Part shown: positions 53,151 to 61,663 of the stretch, one piece after another | Numbering within the stretch: position 1 is the first letter of the stretch | Layout of the letters: each line of letters begins with the position of its first letter | From: Oscillospiraceae bacterium | GTDB taxonomy: Bacteria; Bacillota; Clostridia; Oscillospirales; Acutalibacteraceae | DNA length: 64,000 nucleotides | Assembly (NCBI GenBank): GCA_015065605.1 | Contig: SVPZ01000009.1 | Location: forward strand, 1 to 64,000 | Direction: 5' to 3' | Position numbers and translations under genes: made by a program | Notes under the pieces: generated by a model | The model's input: the letters and a program-made list of their open reading frames with translations, nothing else | Told to the model about the DNA's origin: nothing | Databases searched by the model: none

Positions 53151-53788
53151 TAGTTTTTGCCATATTGGCCCCAATTGCAGCATATCTTATAGGAAGTATA
53201 AGCTTTGCAGTAATCTTCACAAAATATTTTTGTAAAACCGACGTAAGAGAACACGGAAGCGGAAACGCAGGCACTACCAACGTGCTTCGTGTAGCAGGTA
53301 AAACGGCGGGAATTCTCACGTTTTTATGCGACGCTCTTAAAGGTGCAGTAGCATCTCTTTTAGGATTTTTCGTATATAAATATTTGTTCCCCGACAGCGC
53401 GTCAATGATAATGTACGGCAAATATATTTGTGCAGTTGCCTGTATGCTGGGTCATGCATTTCCAATATGGTTTAAGTTTAAGGGTGGTAAATGCGCCGCT
53501 ACAAGTGTCGGTATCTTTGCGGTATGCTGTCCTATAGGTATTATCGTAGGTCTTATCGGCTACGCACTAAATATGGTAATAACCAAAATAGTATCTATGA
53601 GCACACTTATTGCAACTGTTTTTGTTGTAGGATTTTCAATAGGTATTAACGGCTTTAACGGCGGAAAACCCGATTACGTAATCATAGCGTTAAGCCTTAT
53701 AGCCGGCACGATAGTTTTCCTTCGCCATAAAGACAATATAAAACGTCTGATAAAGGGTGAAGAAAAGAAGTTAAAGATTAAAAAATAA
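53147..53788 (+). CDS. plsY: Glycerol-3-phosphate acyltransferase PlsY
   Basis: 213 residues, about five TM helices, the membrane enzyme that acylates sn-glycerol 3-phosphate with acyl-phosphate. The three conserved cytoplasmic motifs are visible: REHGSGNAGTTNVLR (motif 1), GHAFPIWFKFKGGKCAAT (motif 2, glycine-rich), and RHKDNIKRL near the end (motif 3). Start overlaps der. Ends before a terminator shared with dnaI. Confidence 0.96.
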   Translation: MIVFAILAPIAAYLIGSISFAVIFTKYFCKTDVREHGSGNAGTTNVLRVAGKTAGILTFLCDALKGAVASLLGFFVYKYLFPDSASMIMYGKYICAVACMLGHAFPIWFKFKGGKCAATSVGIFAVCCPIGIIVGLIGYALNMVITKIVSMSTLIATVFVVGFSIGINGFNGGKPDYVIIALSLIAGTIVFLRHKDNIKRLIKGEEKKLKIKK

Positions 53789-53803
53789 CCTCTAAGAAAT
53801 AAG

Positions 53804-53835
53804 AAAACACGGTATTTATTAAAATACCGTGTTTT
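53804..53835. terminator. Bidirectional terminator between plsY and the dnaI-like gene
   Basis: 14-bp perfect stem AAAACACGGTATTT/AAATACCGTGTTTT with a four-base loop. Confidence 0.88.
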
Positions 53836-53884
53836 GTTTTTAGATATTCACTTTAATATAAAGAAATGAAAAAATAAAGTTTTT

Positions 53885-54829
53885 CTATTTTTGTTCTATT
53901 TTTTTCAGTATTCTTATATCGCTTCCCGCGAAGCTTTTTACGTTATATTCACCTATAAGACGTGACGTGATACGAGGAGTGTATCTGGCTTCAAGTTCCT
54001 CAAAACTTAAATTTGTGTTGATTATGGTGGGTAAACCGCGAAGCAGACGGGAATTGACTATGTCATAAAAAAGCGACTGTACGTAATTAGTCATAAACTC
54101 TGTTCCGAGGTCGTCAATAACTAAAAGCTCGGCGTCCAAAATTTCGGCAGTTTTTTCGTTATCGCCGGAATAGGAAAAATGTTCCTTTTCAGCGGCGGCA
54201 AAAAGTGTTTGAGCAGGGCCGTAAACAACGTTTACGCTCTTCTTAGTCAGTTCTTTTACAATAGAGAGTGAAAGATGGGTTTTACCTAAGCCGCATTTTC
54301 CCATAAATAAAAGATTTTGGCTACCTTTAGAAAAGTTCTTCGCATAATCCTTACAGAAATTTAAAATTCGTTCCATTTTCGGCTGAACGTCATCAGGATA
54401 GTAATGAAGACTGAAAGAATCAAAGCCTACGTTGTCTATGGGCATACTGTCACTGAGTTCTTTAAGGGCAAGTTCTCTTGCAACAACCTTTACGCATTCA
54501 CAAAGCCTACCCGAAACGTAACCCGTATCACCGCAAACTTTACAGAATACGGTTTTTTCGGTAACGCCTGCAGCTTTTAAAAGTTCTTCTTTTTCTTTTG
54601 ATAATGCTTCACTTTCTTTTTGACAGTTATTAAGCGCTTCTGAATTTCCGCTCATAGCATAGCCTAAAAGGGAAGTGCCTATCTGCGCTAAAAGACGGTC
54701 GATTTCACTGATTCTCGGATTATCACATTTTGCCTGTTCCAATGCTTTTTCGTATATGTATTCTTGTTTTTTTACAGCCTGTTCCTTAAGATATAAGGCT
54801 TTCTGAACGTTTTCGTATGAAAGAGCCAT
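53885..54829 (-). CDS. DnaI/DnaC-like helicase loader ATPase
   Basis: 314 residues. An N-terminal coiled segment is followed by a small Cys motif (CKVCGDTGYVSGRLCECV, ~95-112) and an AAA+ domain with Walker A GKCGLGKTH (~180), Walker B LLVIDDLGTEF (~232), then a sensor and arginine-finger region (TPRITSRLIGEY). It should load the replicative helicase with the DnaD-like protein upstream. Three bases separate the two genes. Confidence 0.9.
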   Translation of the reverse strand: MALSYENVQKALYLKEQAVKKQEYIYEKALEQAKCDNPRISEIDRLLAQIGTSLLGYAMSGNSEALNNCQKESEALSKEKEELLKAAGVTEKTVFCKVCGDTGYVSGRLCECVKVVARELALKELSDSMPIDNVGFDSFSLHYYPDDVQPKMERILNFCKDYAKNFSKGSQNLLFMGKCGLGKTHLSLSIVKELTKKSVNVVYGPAQTLFAAAEKEHFSYSGDNEKTAEILDAELLVIDDLGTEFMTNYVQSLFYDIVNSRLLRGLPTIINTNLSFEELEARYTPRITSRLIGEYNVKSFAGSDIRILKKIEQK

Positions 54830-54832
54830 TTA

Positions 54833-55753
54833 TTAGTCCTCCGAATTTATAATACGGTTAATAACGTCTTTATCGTAAGCATCAAATGCGTTTTTCTTTT
54901 TGGGCGGTTCTTTGGTTGATGCTTTCTCTATATCCTCAAGGGTTTTTACACCGTTTTTGTGCCATTTTTCCAAAATGGTATTTATATAGTCAATAGAATA
55001 TTTGCCGGTAGAGTCAACGCAGATTTCGTAAGCGGCGGTTAAAAGTTCTTTGCTCATTTTATATTCATTGACCCATTTGTAAGCATATTCGCTTTCTTTT
55101 TTACCGGGTTTTCGCTTAATAATACCAAAGGCAGAGCAAACAAGCTTGAAACTTTGGTCGTAAAGAAGAGCCTCTCTCGTTTTTTCTTCGGCGTCTTCAA
55201 TGGTTGAAACACCGTCGTTTATCCATTTTATCGCGGTGCTTTCAATAAAGGTTTTGGTAACGTTTCCTTGCTGAGAGGCAAGGCTTAATAACATTAAAAT
55301 TACCGAAACGGGCATACCCTCGTCGTGATATAGCCACGCGAGAAGAGAAGCTTCGCTTTGTTTTAAAGGACGGCAGAAGGTGTTTTGCGCTTCTCGGTAT
55401 AAAACCATTAAATCTTCGTCGTTTTGCGAAAGTCTGGCGATTTCTTCTCTGGTGGGAAGTTCGCTCTGCATACGGGCTTTTTTTACGGTTTTGATTTCGG
55501 TCTTTGAAGCGAAAGTTTCTCCGTTTAAATAGCCTGCGGCGGCCCAATAACCGATAGCATCTTTTACTTCCTCTACGTTAAGGCTCAGCGCTGTAGCGAT
55601 TGAGTTAGCGTCTGCTTCGGTATTTGCGTTTCTGAAAATATAAAGCAACACCTTAATCTGTGTGGCAGTAGCTATTTTAATATGACTGTCAACTGCGCCT
55701 GTGGGCAGAGCGAAGGTGTCGGAATAAAACGCAGGATTGATAAGACTATTCAT
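54833..55753 (-). CDS. DnaD domain protein (replication initiation)
   Basis: 306 residues with a winged-helix-like N-terminal region (ATQIKVLLYIFRNANTEAD; LSLNVEEVKDAIGYW) and two DnaD-type C-terminal helical units (for example FKLVCSAFGIIKRKPGKKE and YKMSKELLTAAYEICVDSTG, ending in a KWHKNGVKTLEDIE signature). In Bacillota such proteins remodel DNA at the origin and at restart forks and bring in the helicase loader. Pairing with the DnaI-like gene is the usual order. Confidence 0.88.
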   Translation of the reverse strand: MNSLINPAFYSDTFALPTGAVDSHIKIATATQIKVLLYIFRNANTEADANSIATALSLNVEEVKDAIGYWAAAGYLNGETFASKTEIKTVKKARMQSELPTREEIARLSQNDEDLMVLYREAQNTFCRPLKQSEASLLAWLYHDEGMPVSVILMLLSLASQQGNVTKTFIESTAIKWINDGVSTIEDAEEKTREALLYDQSFKLVCSAFGIIKRKPGKKESEYAYKWVNEYKMSKELLTAAYEICVDSTGKYSIDYINTILEKWHKNGVKTLEDIEKASTKEPPKKKNAFDAYDKDVINRIINSED

Positions 55754-55867
55754 AAATATGTTTAAAACCTCTTGCTTTTTTTGGTAATTATATTATAATA
55801 TATTAGGTGAAATTATTATAACATAGAAAATGATATTTTACAATTATTATTTCGGAGATGATTAAAA

Positions 55868-56881
55868 ATGGCAATTTTAGTAACAGGCGGTGCAGGTTAT
55901 ATCGGTTCTCATACCTGTATCGAAATGATGTCTGCAGGATACGAAGTAGTTGTTGTTGATAACCTCGATAACAGTAATGAAGAATCCTTAAACCGTGTAA
56001 AAGAAATTTCCGGTAAGGCAGTAAAATTCTATAAGGAAGACGTACGTAATAAAGAGGCTTTAAGAAAAATTTTCAGTGAAAACAAAATCGAAGCAGTTAT
56101 TCACTTTGCAGGTCTTAAGGCGGTAGGCGAATCTGTTGCAAAGCCTGTTGAATATTATGATAACAACCTTATAAGCACCCTCGTTCTTTTAGAGGTTATG
56201 CGTGAATTTGACGTTAAGAAAATAGTATTTTCTTCTTCTGCTACCGTTTACGGCGTAGCAAAGGAAATGCCTCTTAAGGAGGGTATGCCTCTCGGCGCCA
56301 TTAATCCTTACGGCAGAACTAAACTCTTTATTGAAGAAATGCTCCGCGACCTTTACGTTAGCGATAATACTTGGTGTATCGCGCTCCTTCGTTACTTTAA
56401 TCCTATCGGCGCTCATGAAAGCGGCAAAATCGGTGAGGACCCCAAGGGTATTCCCAATAACCTTATGCCCTACATATCTCAGGTAGCCGTTGGCAGACTT
56501 GAAAAACTTAACGTTTTCGGTAACGACTACAATACCGTTGACGGTACGGGCGTTCGTGATTATATCCACGTTGTTGACCTTGCAAAAGGTCACGTAGCCG
56601 CAGTAAACTGGGCACTTAAGAATGAAGCTTGCGAAGCATTCAACCTTGGTACAGGAAACGGTGTTTCGGTTCTTCAGCTTAAGGATGCTTTCGGTAAAGC
56701 CGCAGATATGGAAATCCCCTTCGTTATCGCTCCCCGTCGCCCCGGTGACCCTGATGAAGTTTATGCCGATGCTTCTAAAGCAAAGGAAATTTTGGGTTGG
56801 GAAGCAAAGTACGATATCGAAAGAATGTGTATTGATACTTGGCGTTGGCAGAAAAATAACCCCAACGGTTATAGAGATTAA
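55868..56881 (+). CDS. galE: UDP-glucose 4-epimerase
   Basis: 337 residues, extended SDR fold. The NAD motif VTGGAGYIGSHT is at the start, the catalytic YGRTK (Tyr/Lys) lies near 147-151 with the upstream SSSATVYG serine, and the ends LRYFNPIGAHESG and FNLGTGNGVSVLQ fit GalE. It interconverts UDP-glucose and UDP-galactose. Monocistronic; no Leloir genes adjacent. Confidence 0.96.
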   Translation: MAILVTGGAGYIGSHTCIEMMSAGYEVVVVDNLDNSNEESLNRVKEISGKAVKFYKEDVRNKEALRKIFSENKIEAVIHFAGLKAVGESVAKPVEYYDNNLISTLVLLEVMREFDVKKIVFSSSATVYGVAKEMPLKEGMPLGAINPYGRTKLFIEEMLRDLYVSDNTWCIALLRYFNPIGAHESGKIGEDPKGIPNNLMPYISQVAVGRLEKLNVFGNDYNTVDGTGVRDYIHVVDLAKGHVAAVNWALKNEACEAFNLGTGNGVSVLQLKDAFGKAADMEIPFVIAPRRPGDPDEVYADASKAKEILGWEAKYDIERMCIDTWRWQKNNPNGYRD

Positions 56882-56919
56882 AAAGCTCCGCCCACTTCTG
56901 CTGAAGTGGGCAAATATAC

Positions 56920-56994
56920 GCCCACATAGTTCAACGGATAGAATAAGGTCCTCCTAAGACTTAGATGCAGGTTCGATTCCTACTGTGGGTGCCA
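56920..56994 (+). tRNA. tRNA-Arg (anticodon CCU)
   Basis: Acceptor stem GCCCACA/TGTGGGT, discriminator G and encoded CCA. The anticodon loop CTCCTAA gives anticodon CCU for AGG codons. T-arm GTTCGATTC present. It lies 39 bases after galE. A small GCCCACTTC/GAAGTGGGC hairpin (56890-56911) sits between the two. Confidence 0.95.
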
Positions 56995-56999
56995 AACGA

Positions 57000-57028
57000 A
57001 AATCCGTTCTCGTAAGAGGACGGATTTT
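57000..57028 (+). terminator. Terminator after tRNA-Arg
   Basis: Stem AAATCCGTTCT/AGGACGGATTT with one G-T pair and a T-run. Confidence 0.8.
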
Positions 57029-57029
57029 T

Positions 57030-57318
57030 GTTTGTATTATTCACTATTCATTTTTTATCATTCATTATTCATTAACAGGGAACGGATTTTCGAATGAATA
57101 ATGAAAAATGAAGTCGCACGGCTAACGAATAATGAATAATTATTGCGGCTTCGCCGCTTTTATGCTATAATACACATAAAAGTTCGTTTCATTGTGAACA
57201 CCTCTTTTTTTATTTTACCATTATCTCTTTTATGTGTCCACTTTTACTATACAACTTTCAACTATTCGTTATTATCTGTTATCTTTTATCTATTATCTAA
57301 AAAGAGGAGTCTATTAAT
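57030..57318. repeat. AT-rich repeat region before the four-helix-bundle gene
   Basis: Contains repeated ATTCATTATTCATT and its complement AATGAATAATGA on either side of GAAGTCGCACGGC, a TTGCGG-17-TATAAT promoter-like pair (57143-57148, 57166-57171), and the unit ATTATCTGTTATCTTTTATC at the end. No gene seen. Confidence 0.6.
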
Positions 57319-57675
57319 ATGGCACAAAAAAGTATTCTGTTAGATAAATCTTTACTTTTTGCCGCTAGAATAATCAAACTAAATAAATATCTTACTAAAG
57401 AAAAACGCGAAACAGTAATAGCAAAGCAGATAATTCGCAGTGCAACGTCTATCGGTGCAAATGCCAATGAAGCTATTTATGGAATAAGTAAAGCTGATTT
57501 TATTGCAAAGTTGCAAATATCTCTTAAAGAAACCGCCGAAACTGAATATTGGCTTAGATTGCTTGTTTTATCTGAATATATAACTGACAAAGAAGGACAA
57601 TCACTAATCGATGATTGCCTTGAAATTAAAAAGATTTTAATTTCCACTTTAAATACAGCAAAAGAGAATAAATAG
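57319..57675 (+). CDS. Four helix bundle protein (S23/IVP family)
   Basis: 118 residues, all helical: FAARIIKLNKYLTKEKRE, VIAKQIIRSATSIGANANEA (the family core), DFIAKLQISLKETAETEYWL and a final ISTLNTAKENK helix. S23-type proteins derive from intervening sequences of 23S rRNA genes and also occur free with repeats around them, as here. ATG 57319 has GAGGAG upstream. Function unknown; flanking hairpin repeats suggest it travels as a unit. Confidence 0.9.
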   Translation: MAQKSILLDKSLLFAARIIKLNKYLTKEKRETVIAKQIIRSATSIGANANEAIYGISKADFIAKLQISLKETAETEYWLRLLVLSEYITDKEGQSLIDDCLEIKKILISTLNTAKENK

Positions 57676-57692
57676 CGGCGAGGAGAACCTTG

Positions 57693-57788
57693 CCTAAGAT
57701 AAGAGATAATAGATAATATTGAATAGATAAAAGATGATTTGCGGCTCACCGCCGCTTCATCTATTCGTTATTATCTGTTATCTAAAAA
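57693..57788. repeat. Hairpin repeat, left copy (also at 61466-61571)
   Basis: About 95 bases: CCTAAGATAAGAGATAATAG, then GATTTGCGGCTCACCGCCGC and a mirrored TTATCTGTTATCT end, forming a long imperfect hairpin around GCGGCTCACCGCCGC. Nearly the same sequence lies at 61466-61571. Confidence 0.8.
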
Positions 57789-57886
57789 CCGCTTAGACAT
57801 TGGCTAAGCGGTTTTATTTTTGTTCTATCTATAGACTTTTTCAAAATTTATTGTATTTTATTGCAAACTGTGGTAAACTTATAATT

Positions 57887-58040
57887 GCCAAACCAATTGA
57901 ATATAAAATCAAGGGCAATTTCTCTTTTTATAGGGATAATTATACCTTTTTTAGTCATACTCAAATTGTGAATTTGATAAAAACGCAAATTCTATCAATT
58001 TGAGTGTGCTTTATTGCCCTTTATATTGAATTGGTTTGGC
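57887..58040. repeat. 154-bp long inverted repeat upstream of the acyltransferase gene
   Basis: Outer arms GCCAAACCAATT...ATTGGTTTGGC (with GGGCAAT/ATTGCCC inside) and inner arms ACTCAAATTG...CAATTTGAGT make one long hairpin. It codes for nothing convincing. It could be a small mobile element or a structured leader of the three-gene operon that follows. The 57676-58112 gap holds this and the hairpin repeat. Confidence 0.7.
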
Positions 58041-58112
58041 GACTATCGGAGTTTGCGTTTTTTGTGCGGTTACTTCGGTAGCCGCACTTTTTATTTAAGG
58101 GGAGAAAATAGA

Positions 58113-59003
58113 GTGATAGAACTGTCTGAAGAAAGATTAAAATTTGAAAACTCCAAAATAAACAAATTAAATCATAAAGTCAGATTATTGTTTCATCCAT
58201 TACTATGGATTGTCATAACACTTAGAAATATATTAAGTGGATATAAAGTAATACACTTAAATAAAATGAATATAAAAACTAAAAGACCAATAATTTTTTG
58301 TATTACTCATATAGGTAAGGCAGATATAGAAATAAGTGCGCAAATATTAAAAAAGCATTTTTACCTGTTGTCTGGAGATTTTGAAAATGTTCATGGTAAT
58401 TTAGATGGTTTTTTTCTTGAATTACACGGAATTATTTATTTAGATAAATTTAATAAAAATGATACTAAAAGCGCCAAAGAGAAAGCAGTAAAAACACTTA
58501 ACAAAAACGGTAATATTATGTGGTTTGTTGAGGGCACATGGAATTTAAGTGAAAATCTCCCCGTGTTACCATTACCGTTTGGTGTTATTGAAGTTGCTCA
58601 AAAAACAGGTGCATTAATATTACCTGTTGCATTGGAACAGTACGATAAAAAAGTTTATGTGAATTTTGGTGAACTTTTCGATGTATCCAATTACGAAAAA
58701 ACCGAAGATGAATATAGTTTTAAAATTTCGTTAATACAAAAATTAAGAGATCAAATGGCTACTTTGAAATTTCAAATATGGGAAAAGCAGGAACCTTTTC
58801 AAAGAGAAAACATACCAAGTAACTACCACCAAAAATATGTTGATTATCAAGTTTCTCAATGGAAGTTTACATATGAAGAAATCGAATCAAAAGTGTTTAA
58901 TCCTCCAAATATTATTAAATACCAAAAAGCCTTTGAGCACTTAAACGAAATTAATCCAACAAAGCAAAACGCGTTTTTGTTTAACAAGAGATTGAAAGGA
59001 TGA
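58113..59003 (+). CDS. 1-acyl-sn-glycerol-3-phosphate acyltransferase-like (PlsC family)
   Basis: 296 residues from GTG 58113 (GGGGAG upstream; the frame upstream overlaps the long inverted repeat). A membrane-associated start (LFHPLLWIVITLRNIL) is followed by the LPLAT motif HIGKAD (HX4D, ~70-75), a substrate block GIIYLDKF, and FVEGTWNLSEN (the EGTR-type motif). It transfers an acyl chain to a lysophospholipid-like acceptor. First gene of a three-gene operon. Confidence 0.82.
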   Translation: MIELSEERLKFENSKINKLNHKVRLLFHPLLWIVITLRNILSGYKVIHLNKMNIKTKRPIIFCITHIGKADIEISAQILKKHFYLLSGDFENVHGNLDGFFLELHGIIYLDKFNKNDTKSAKEKAVKTLNKNGNIMWFVEGTWNLSENLPVLPLPFGVIEVAQKTGALILPVALEQYDKKVYVNFGELFDVSNYEKTEDEYSFKISLIQKLRDQMATLKFQIWEKQEPFQRENIPSNYHQKYVDYQVSQWKFTYEEIESKVFNPPNIIKYQKAFEHLNEINPTKQNAFLFNKRLKG

Positions 59004-59007
59004 AATT

Positions 59008-59505
59008 ATGAAAGAAATTATTTTTCACTTAATTTTTATTGTATTAATTGTAACGCTACCTTTAATTACGGGATTGTTACTATCCTTTATGTGCTTTTCT
59101 AAAGAAAAGTATTTTATTAAAGAAAAACTTGAAAAAGATACAGAACTTTCAAGAACATATCATCGATTTTATGTGTGGTATAAAGCTACAATTCTTTGGA
59201 TAATTACAGAATATCTATTTGTAATTATTCCGTTTATTTCAAATGTTATTGTAATATATTTGACCAACATTAAAGATATTATAGGTAATGCTCCTGTTAT
59301 CTTATTTCACTCAATAATTTCATTATCTTTTATTGTGCTCGGATTTGCTATAAATCCACAACGACAAAAGAAATGTTATAGAAAAGCATTCACTTGCTTA
59401 GATTCACACATAAACGAATATCTAACAAACCCTGACCCTAATATTCTTAAAAAAGGACTGAAAGATGGAGAAAAATTCATCGACTCATCTTGTGATATAG
59501 AATAA
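59008..59505 (+). CDS. Uncharacterised membrane protein
   Basis: 165 residues with three hydrophobic segments (HLIFIVLIVTLPLITGLLLS, LWIITEYLFVIIPFISNVIV and VILFHSIISLSFIVLGFAI) and a hydrophilic tail. It starts 4 bases after the acyltransferase with an AAAGGA site. No family recognised; AT-rich like its upstream neighbour. A partner role for the acyltransferase is possible from position. Confidence 0.7.
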   Translation: MKEIIFHLIFIVLIVTLPLITGLLLSFMCFSKEKYFIKEKLEKDTELSRTYHRFYVWYKATILWIITEYLFVIIPFISNVIVIYLTNIKDIIGNAPVILFHSIISLSFIVLGFAINPQRQKKCYRKAFTCLDSHINEYLTNPDPNILKKGLKDGEKFIDSSCDIE

Positions 59506-59521
59506 ATAAGGAGAAATAATT

Positions 59522-61225
59522 ATGCCAATAGAAAAGAAACTGACGGGTTATCCGTCAATCGATAAGCCTTGGTTGAAATACTACACCGAGGAGGCGTTCA
59601 ATGCTGAAACGCCGAAGTGTAGTATCTACCAAAACATATATGATGGCAACGCTGACCACTTTTCTGATGTGGCATTGTTGTTCTTTGGAAAGAAAATTAC
59701 ATATAAACAGCTTTTTGCAGAGGTGGACAAGACCGCAAAGGCGTTTATTGCTAACGGTGTACAGTGCGGAGAAAATGTTGTGCTCTGTATGCCGGCAGTG
59801 CCCGAAACCGTCTATGCCATTCTGGCACTTAACAAAATCGGTGCGAATGCGGTTATGTTAAATCCTCTGTTTACAGAGGAACAGCTTATCGCAAGAATTT
59901 CCGAAACAGATGCAAAACTAATGGTCGTTGTCAATGAGCTTTACGGAAGAGTAGAGAAGGTTATTCCTAAAACAACCATCAAAACCGTGGTTTCCTGTGC
60001 TGCAGTCAACTCTCTTGGTGTGATTGTAAAGCTGCTGAAAAAGGCTAAAACCATTACCGACACAACTGCTTGGAATGATTTCCTCAAACAAGGTGAAGGT
60101 GCAAATTTGATTGTCCCCGAATATGAGCCTAACCGACCTGCGATTATGGTGTATTCCTCCGGAACAACGGGGGCATCAAAAGGCATTCAACTCACAAATG
60201 ACAGCATAAACAATACAATCAAAGAAGGTGTGCAGATCGGCTTTGAGTGGCAGCGTGGAGATCGCTGGTTCTCCCAAATACCTGTTTGGTTTTCTACGGG
60301 TATTTGTGCTCAAACGCTTGTTCCCTTGAAATATGGCATCACCATCATATTGGAGCCAATTTATGATTTTGAGGTGTTTTACCAGCACATTATAAAGTAC
60401 AAGCCCAACTTTATGATCACAGCTTGCGGCCTACTGGATTATCTTATGACCAAACAGCCAACAGCAGAAGCGTATCAAGGCTTTAAGTTCCTGTGTGCCG
60501 GTGGCGAGTATGTAACCCCTAGCGCAGAAAAGAAATATAACGATTGGCTGAAGGCCAATGATAATCATTATGGTTTCTTCAAGGGGTACGGAATGTGTGA
60601 GTGTGGCGGTACGGTTACAGCATCGTCCCCGAAGAGTAACGCCGTAGGCTCTGCCGGTATTCCAACGCCCAATGTTGTTGTCTCCGCATTTGATTTGGAA
60701 ACAGGTAAGGAATGCAAATATGGTGAGCGTGGCGAAATCCGCGTTCTGACACCGAGCCACATGCTTGGTTACTATAAGAACCCTGTAGCAACAGCTAAGT
60801 ATTTCCACAAAGACGAGAAAGGCCAAGTTTGGGCTTGTACCGGAGATATGGGTTATGTTACAGAAGATGGATCGGTATATGTGGATGGTCGTATCAGTTC
60901 ATCTTATAAAAATGCTGCCGGTGAGACGATTTATCTATTTGATATTGAGCGTGCTGTATTGGATATTGAACAAGTAAGACAGTGCAAGGCAGTCGTGTCG
61001 GATGTTGACGGCATAAAAACACACGTTGCCCATATTGTACTGACTAAAGACGCAGACAAGAAAACCACAATGAATACAATCAAGGGGCATTGCTCAAGTA
61101 AATTGCCTATAAATCATATACCCACATTAGTAAAGATATATGATTCTGCACTTCCTGTCGCACCATCTGGAAAGCTGAATGTAGTACAAATGGAAAGTGA
61201 TACAAAAGACTTGATAAAATTATGA
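59522..61225 (+). CDS. AMP-forming acyl-CoA synthetase/ligase
   Basis: 567 residues of the adenylate-forming (ANL) superfamily. Motifs: VYSSGTTGASKGIQLTN (A3 phosphate loop, ~218-234), GYGMCECGGTVTASS (A5), TGDMGYVTEDGSVYVDGR (A7-A8, then an unusual ISSSYKNAAGETI hinge) and APSGKLNVV with the A10 lysine. It should activate a carboxylic acid as acyl-AMP and then acyl-CoA. Its base composition is richer in GC than the two upstream genes, so the operon may be assembled from different sources. Confidence 0.88.
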   Translation: MPIEKKLTGYPSIDKPWLKYYTEEAFNAETPKCSIYQNIYDGNADHFSDVALLFFGKKITYKQLFAEVDKTAKAFIANGVQCGENVVLCMPAVPETVYAILALNKIGANAVMLNPLFTEEQLIARISETDAKLMVVVNELYGRVEKVIPKTTIKTVVSCAAVNSLGVIVKLLKKAKTITDTTAWNDFLKQGEGANLIVPEYEPNRPAIMVYSSGTTGASKGIQLTNDSINNTIKEGVQIGFEWQRGDRWFSQIPVWFSTGICAQTLVPLKYGITIILEPIYDFEVFYQHIIKYKPNFMITACGLLDYLMTKQPTAEAYQGFKFLCAGGEYVTPSAEKKYNDWLKANDNHYGFFKGYGMCECGGTVTASSPKSNAVGSAGIPTPNVVVSAFDLETGKECKYGERGEIRVLTPSHMLGYYKNPVATAKYFHKDEKGQVWACTGDMGYVTEDGSVYVDGRISSSYKNAAGETIYLFDIERAVLDIEQVRQCKAVVSDVDGIKTHVAHIVLTKDADKKTTMNTIKGHCSSKLPINHIPTLVKIYDSALPVAPSGKLNVVQMESDTKDLIKL

Positions 61226-61355
61226 GTCACTTAAAGGTATATATTAAGCATATTACCTCCACCCTAAAACCATAACTTTTGCTAATTGCTTGCTAATCAA
61301 ACAAGGCAAAACAGCATAAAACCAGCGGTAACAGCGTAATACAAGATAATACTTT

Positions 61356-61395
61356 AACCTTAAAAATCCCCTGACAGCAGGGGATTTTTAAGGTT
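61356..61395. terminator. Strong terminator after the acyl-CoA ligase gene
   Basis: An 18-bp perfect stem, AACCTTAAAAATCCCCTG/CAGGGGATTTTTAAGGTT, loop ACAG. It also reads as an inverted repeat. Confidence 0.8.
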
Positions 61396-61465
61396 AATGA
61401 GGGATGCGAGAGCCGTTTCCTTCGGTATCTCTTAAGATTTAGATGTGGCGGCGAGAGTGCTCTCG

Positions 61466-61571
61466 CCTAAGATAAGAGATAATAGATAATATTGAATAGA
61501 TAAAAGATGATTTGCGGCTCACCGCCGCTTCATCTATTATTATCTGTTATCTTTTATCTATTATCTAAAAA
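61466..61571. repeat. Hairpin repeat, right copy (also at 57693-57788)
   Basis: Same unit as 57693-57788, with an additional TTTATCTATTATCT segment near its end. The 61226-61663 gap holds this, the terminator at 61356 and the terminator at 61624, no gene. Confidence 0.8.
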
Positions 61572-61623
61572 CGGAAGTTCTGCTTCGACTTTTAATTTTA
61601 TCTGAACATATAATTAAAAAATC

Positions 61624-61655
61624 AAAGCACTTAACTTTATGGGTTAAGTGCTTTT
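61624..61655. terminator. Terminator of the dockerin gene
   Basis: Stem AAAGCACTTAAC/GTTAAGTGCTTT with a seven-base loop and T-runs on both sides. Confidence 0.75.
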
Positions 61656-61663
61656 TACTTTTT

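Noticed and set aside
57041..57318. CRISPR-like array in the ATTCATTATTCATT region
   Set aside because: Repeats are irregular in spacing and length, and no cas gene is present.
57143..57343. 66-residue frame before the four-helix-bundle gene
   Set aside because: Composed of repeat sequence and overlaps the supported start region of the next gene.
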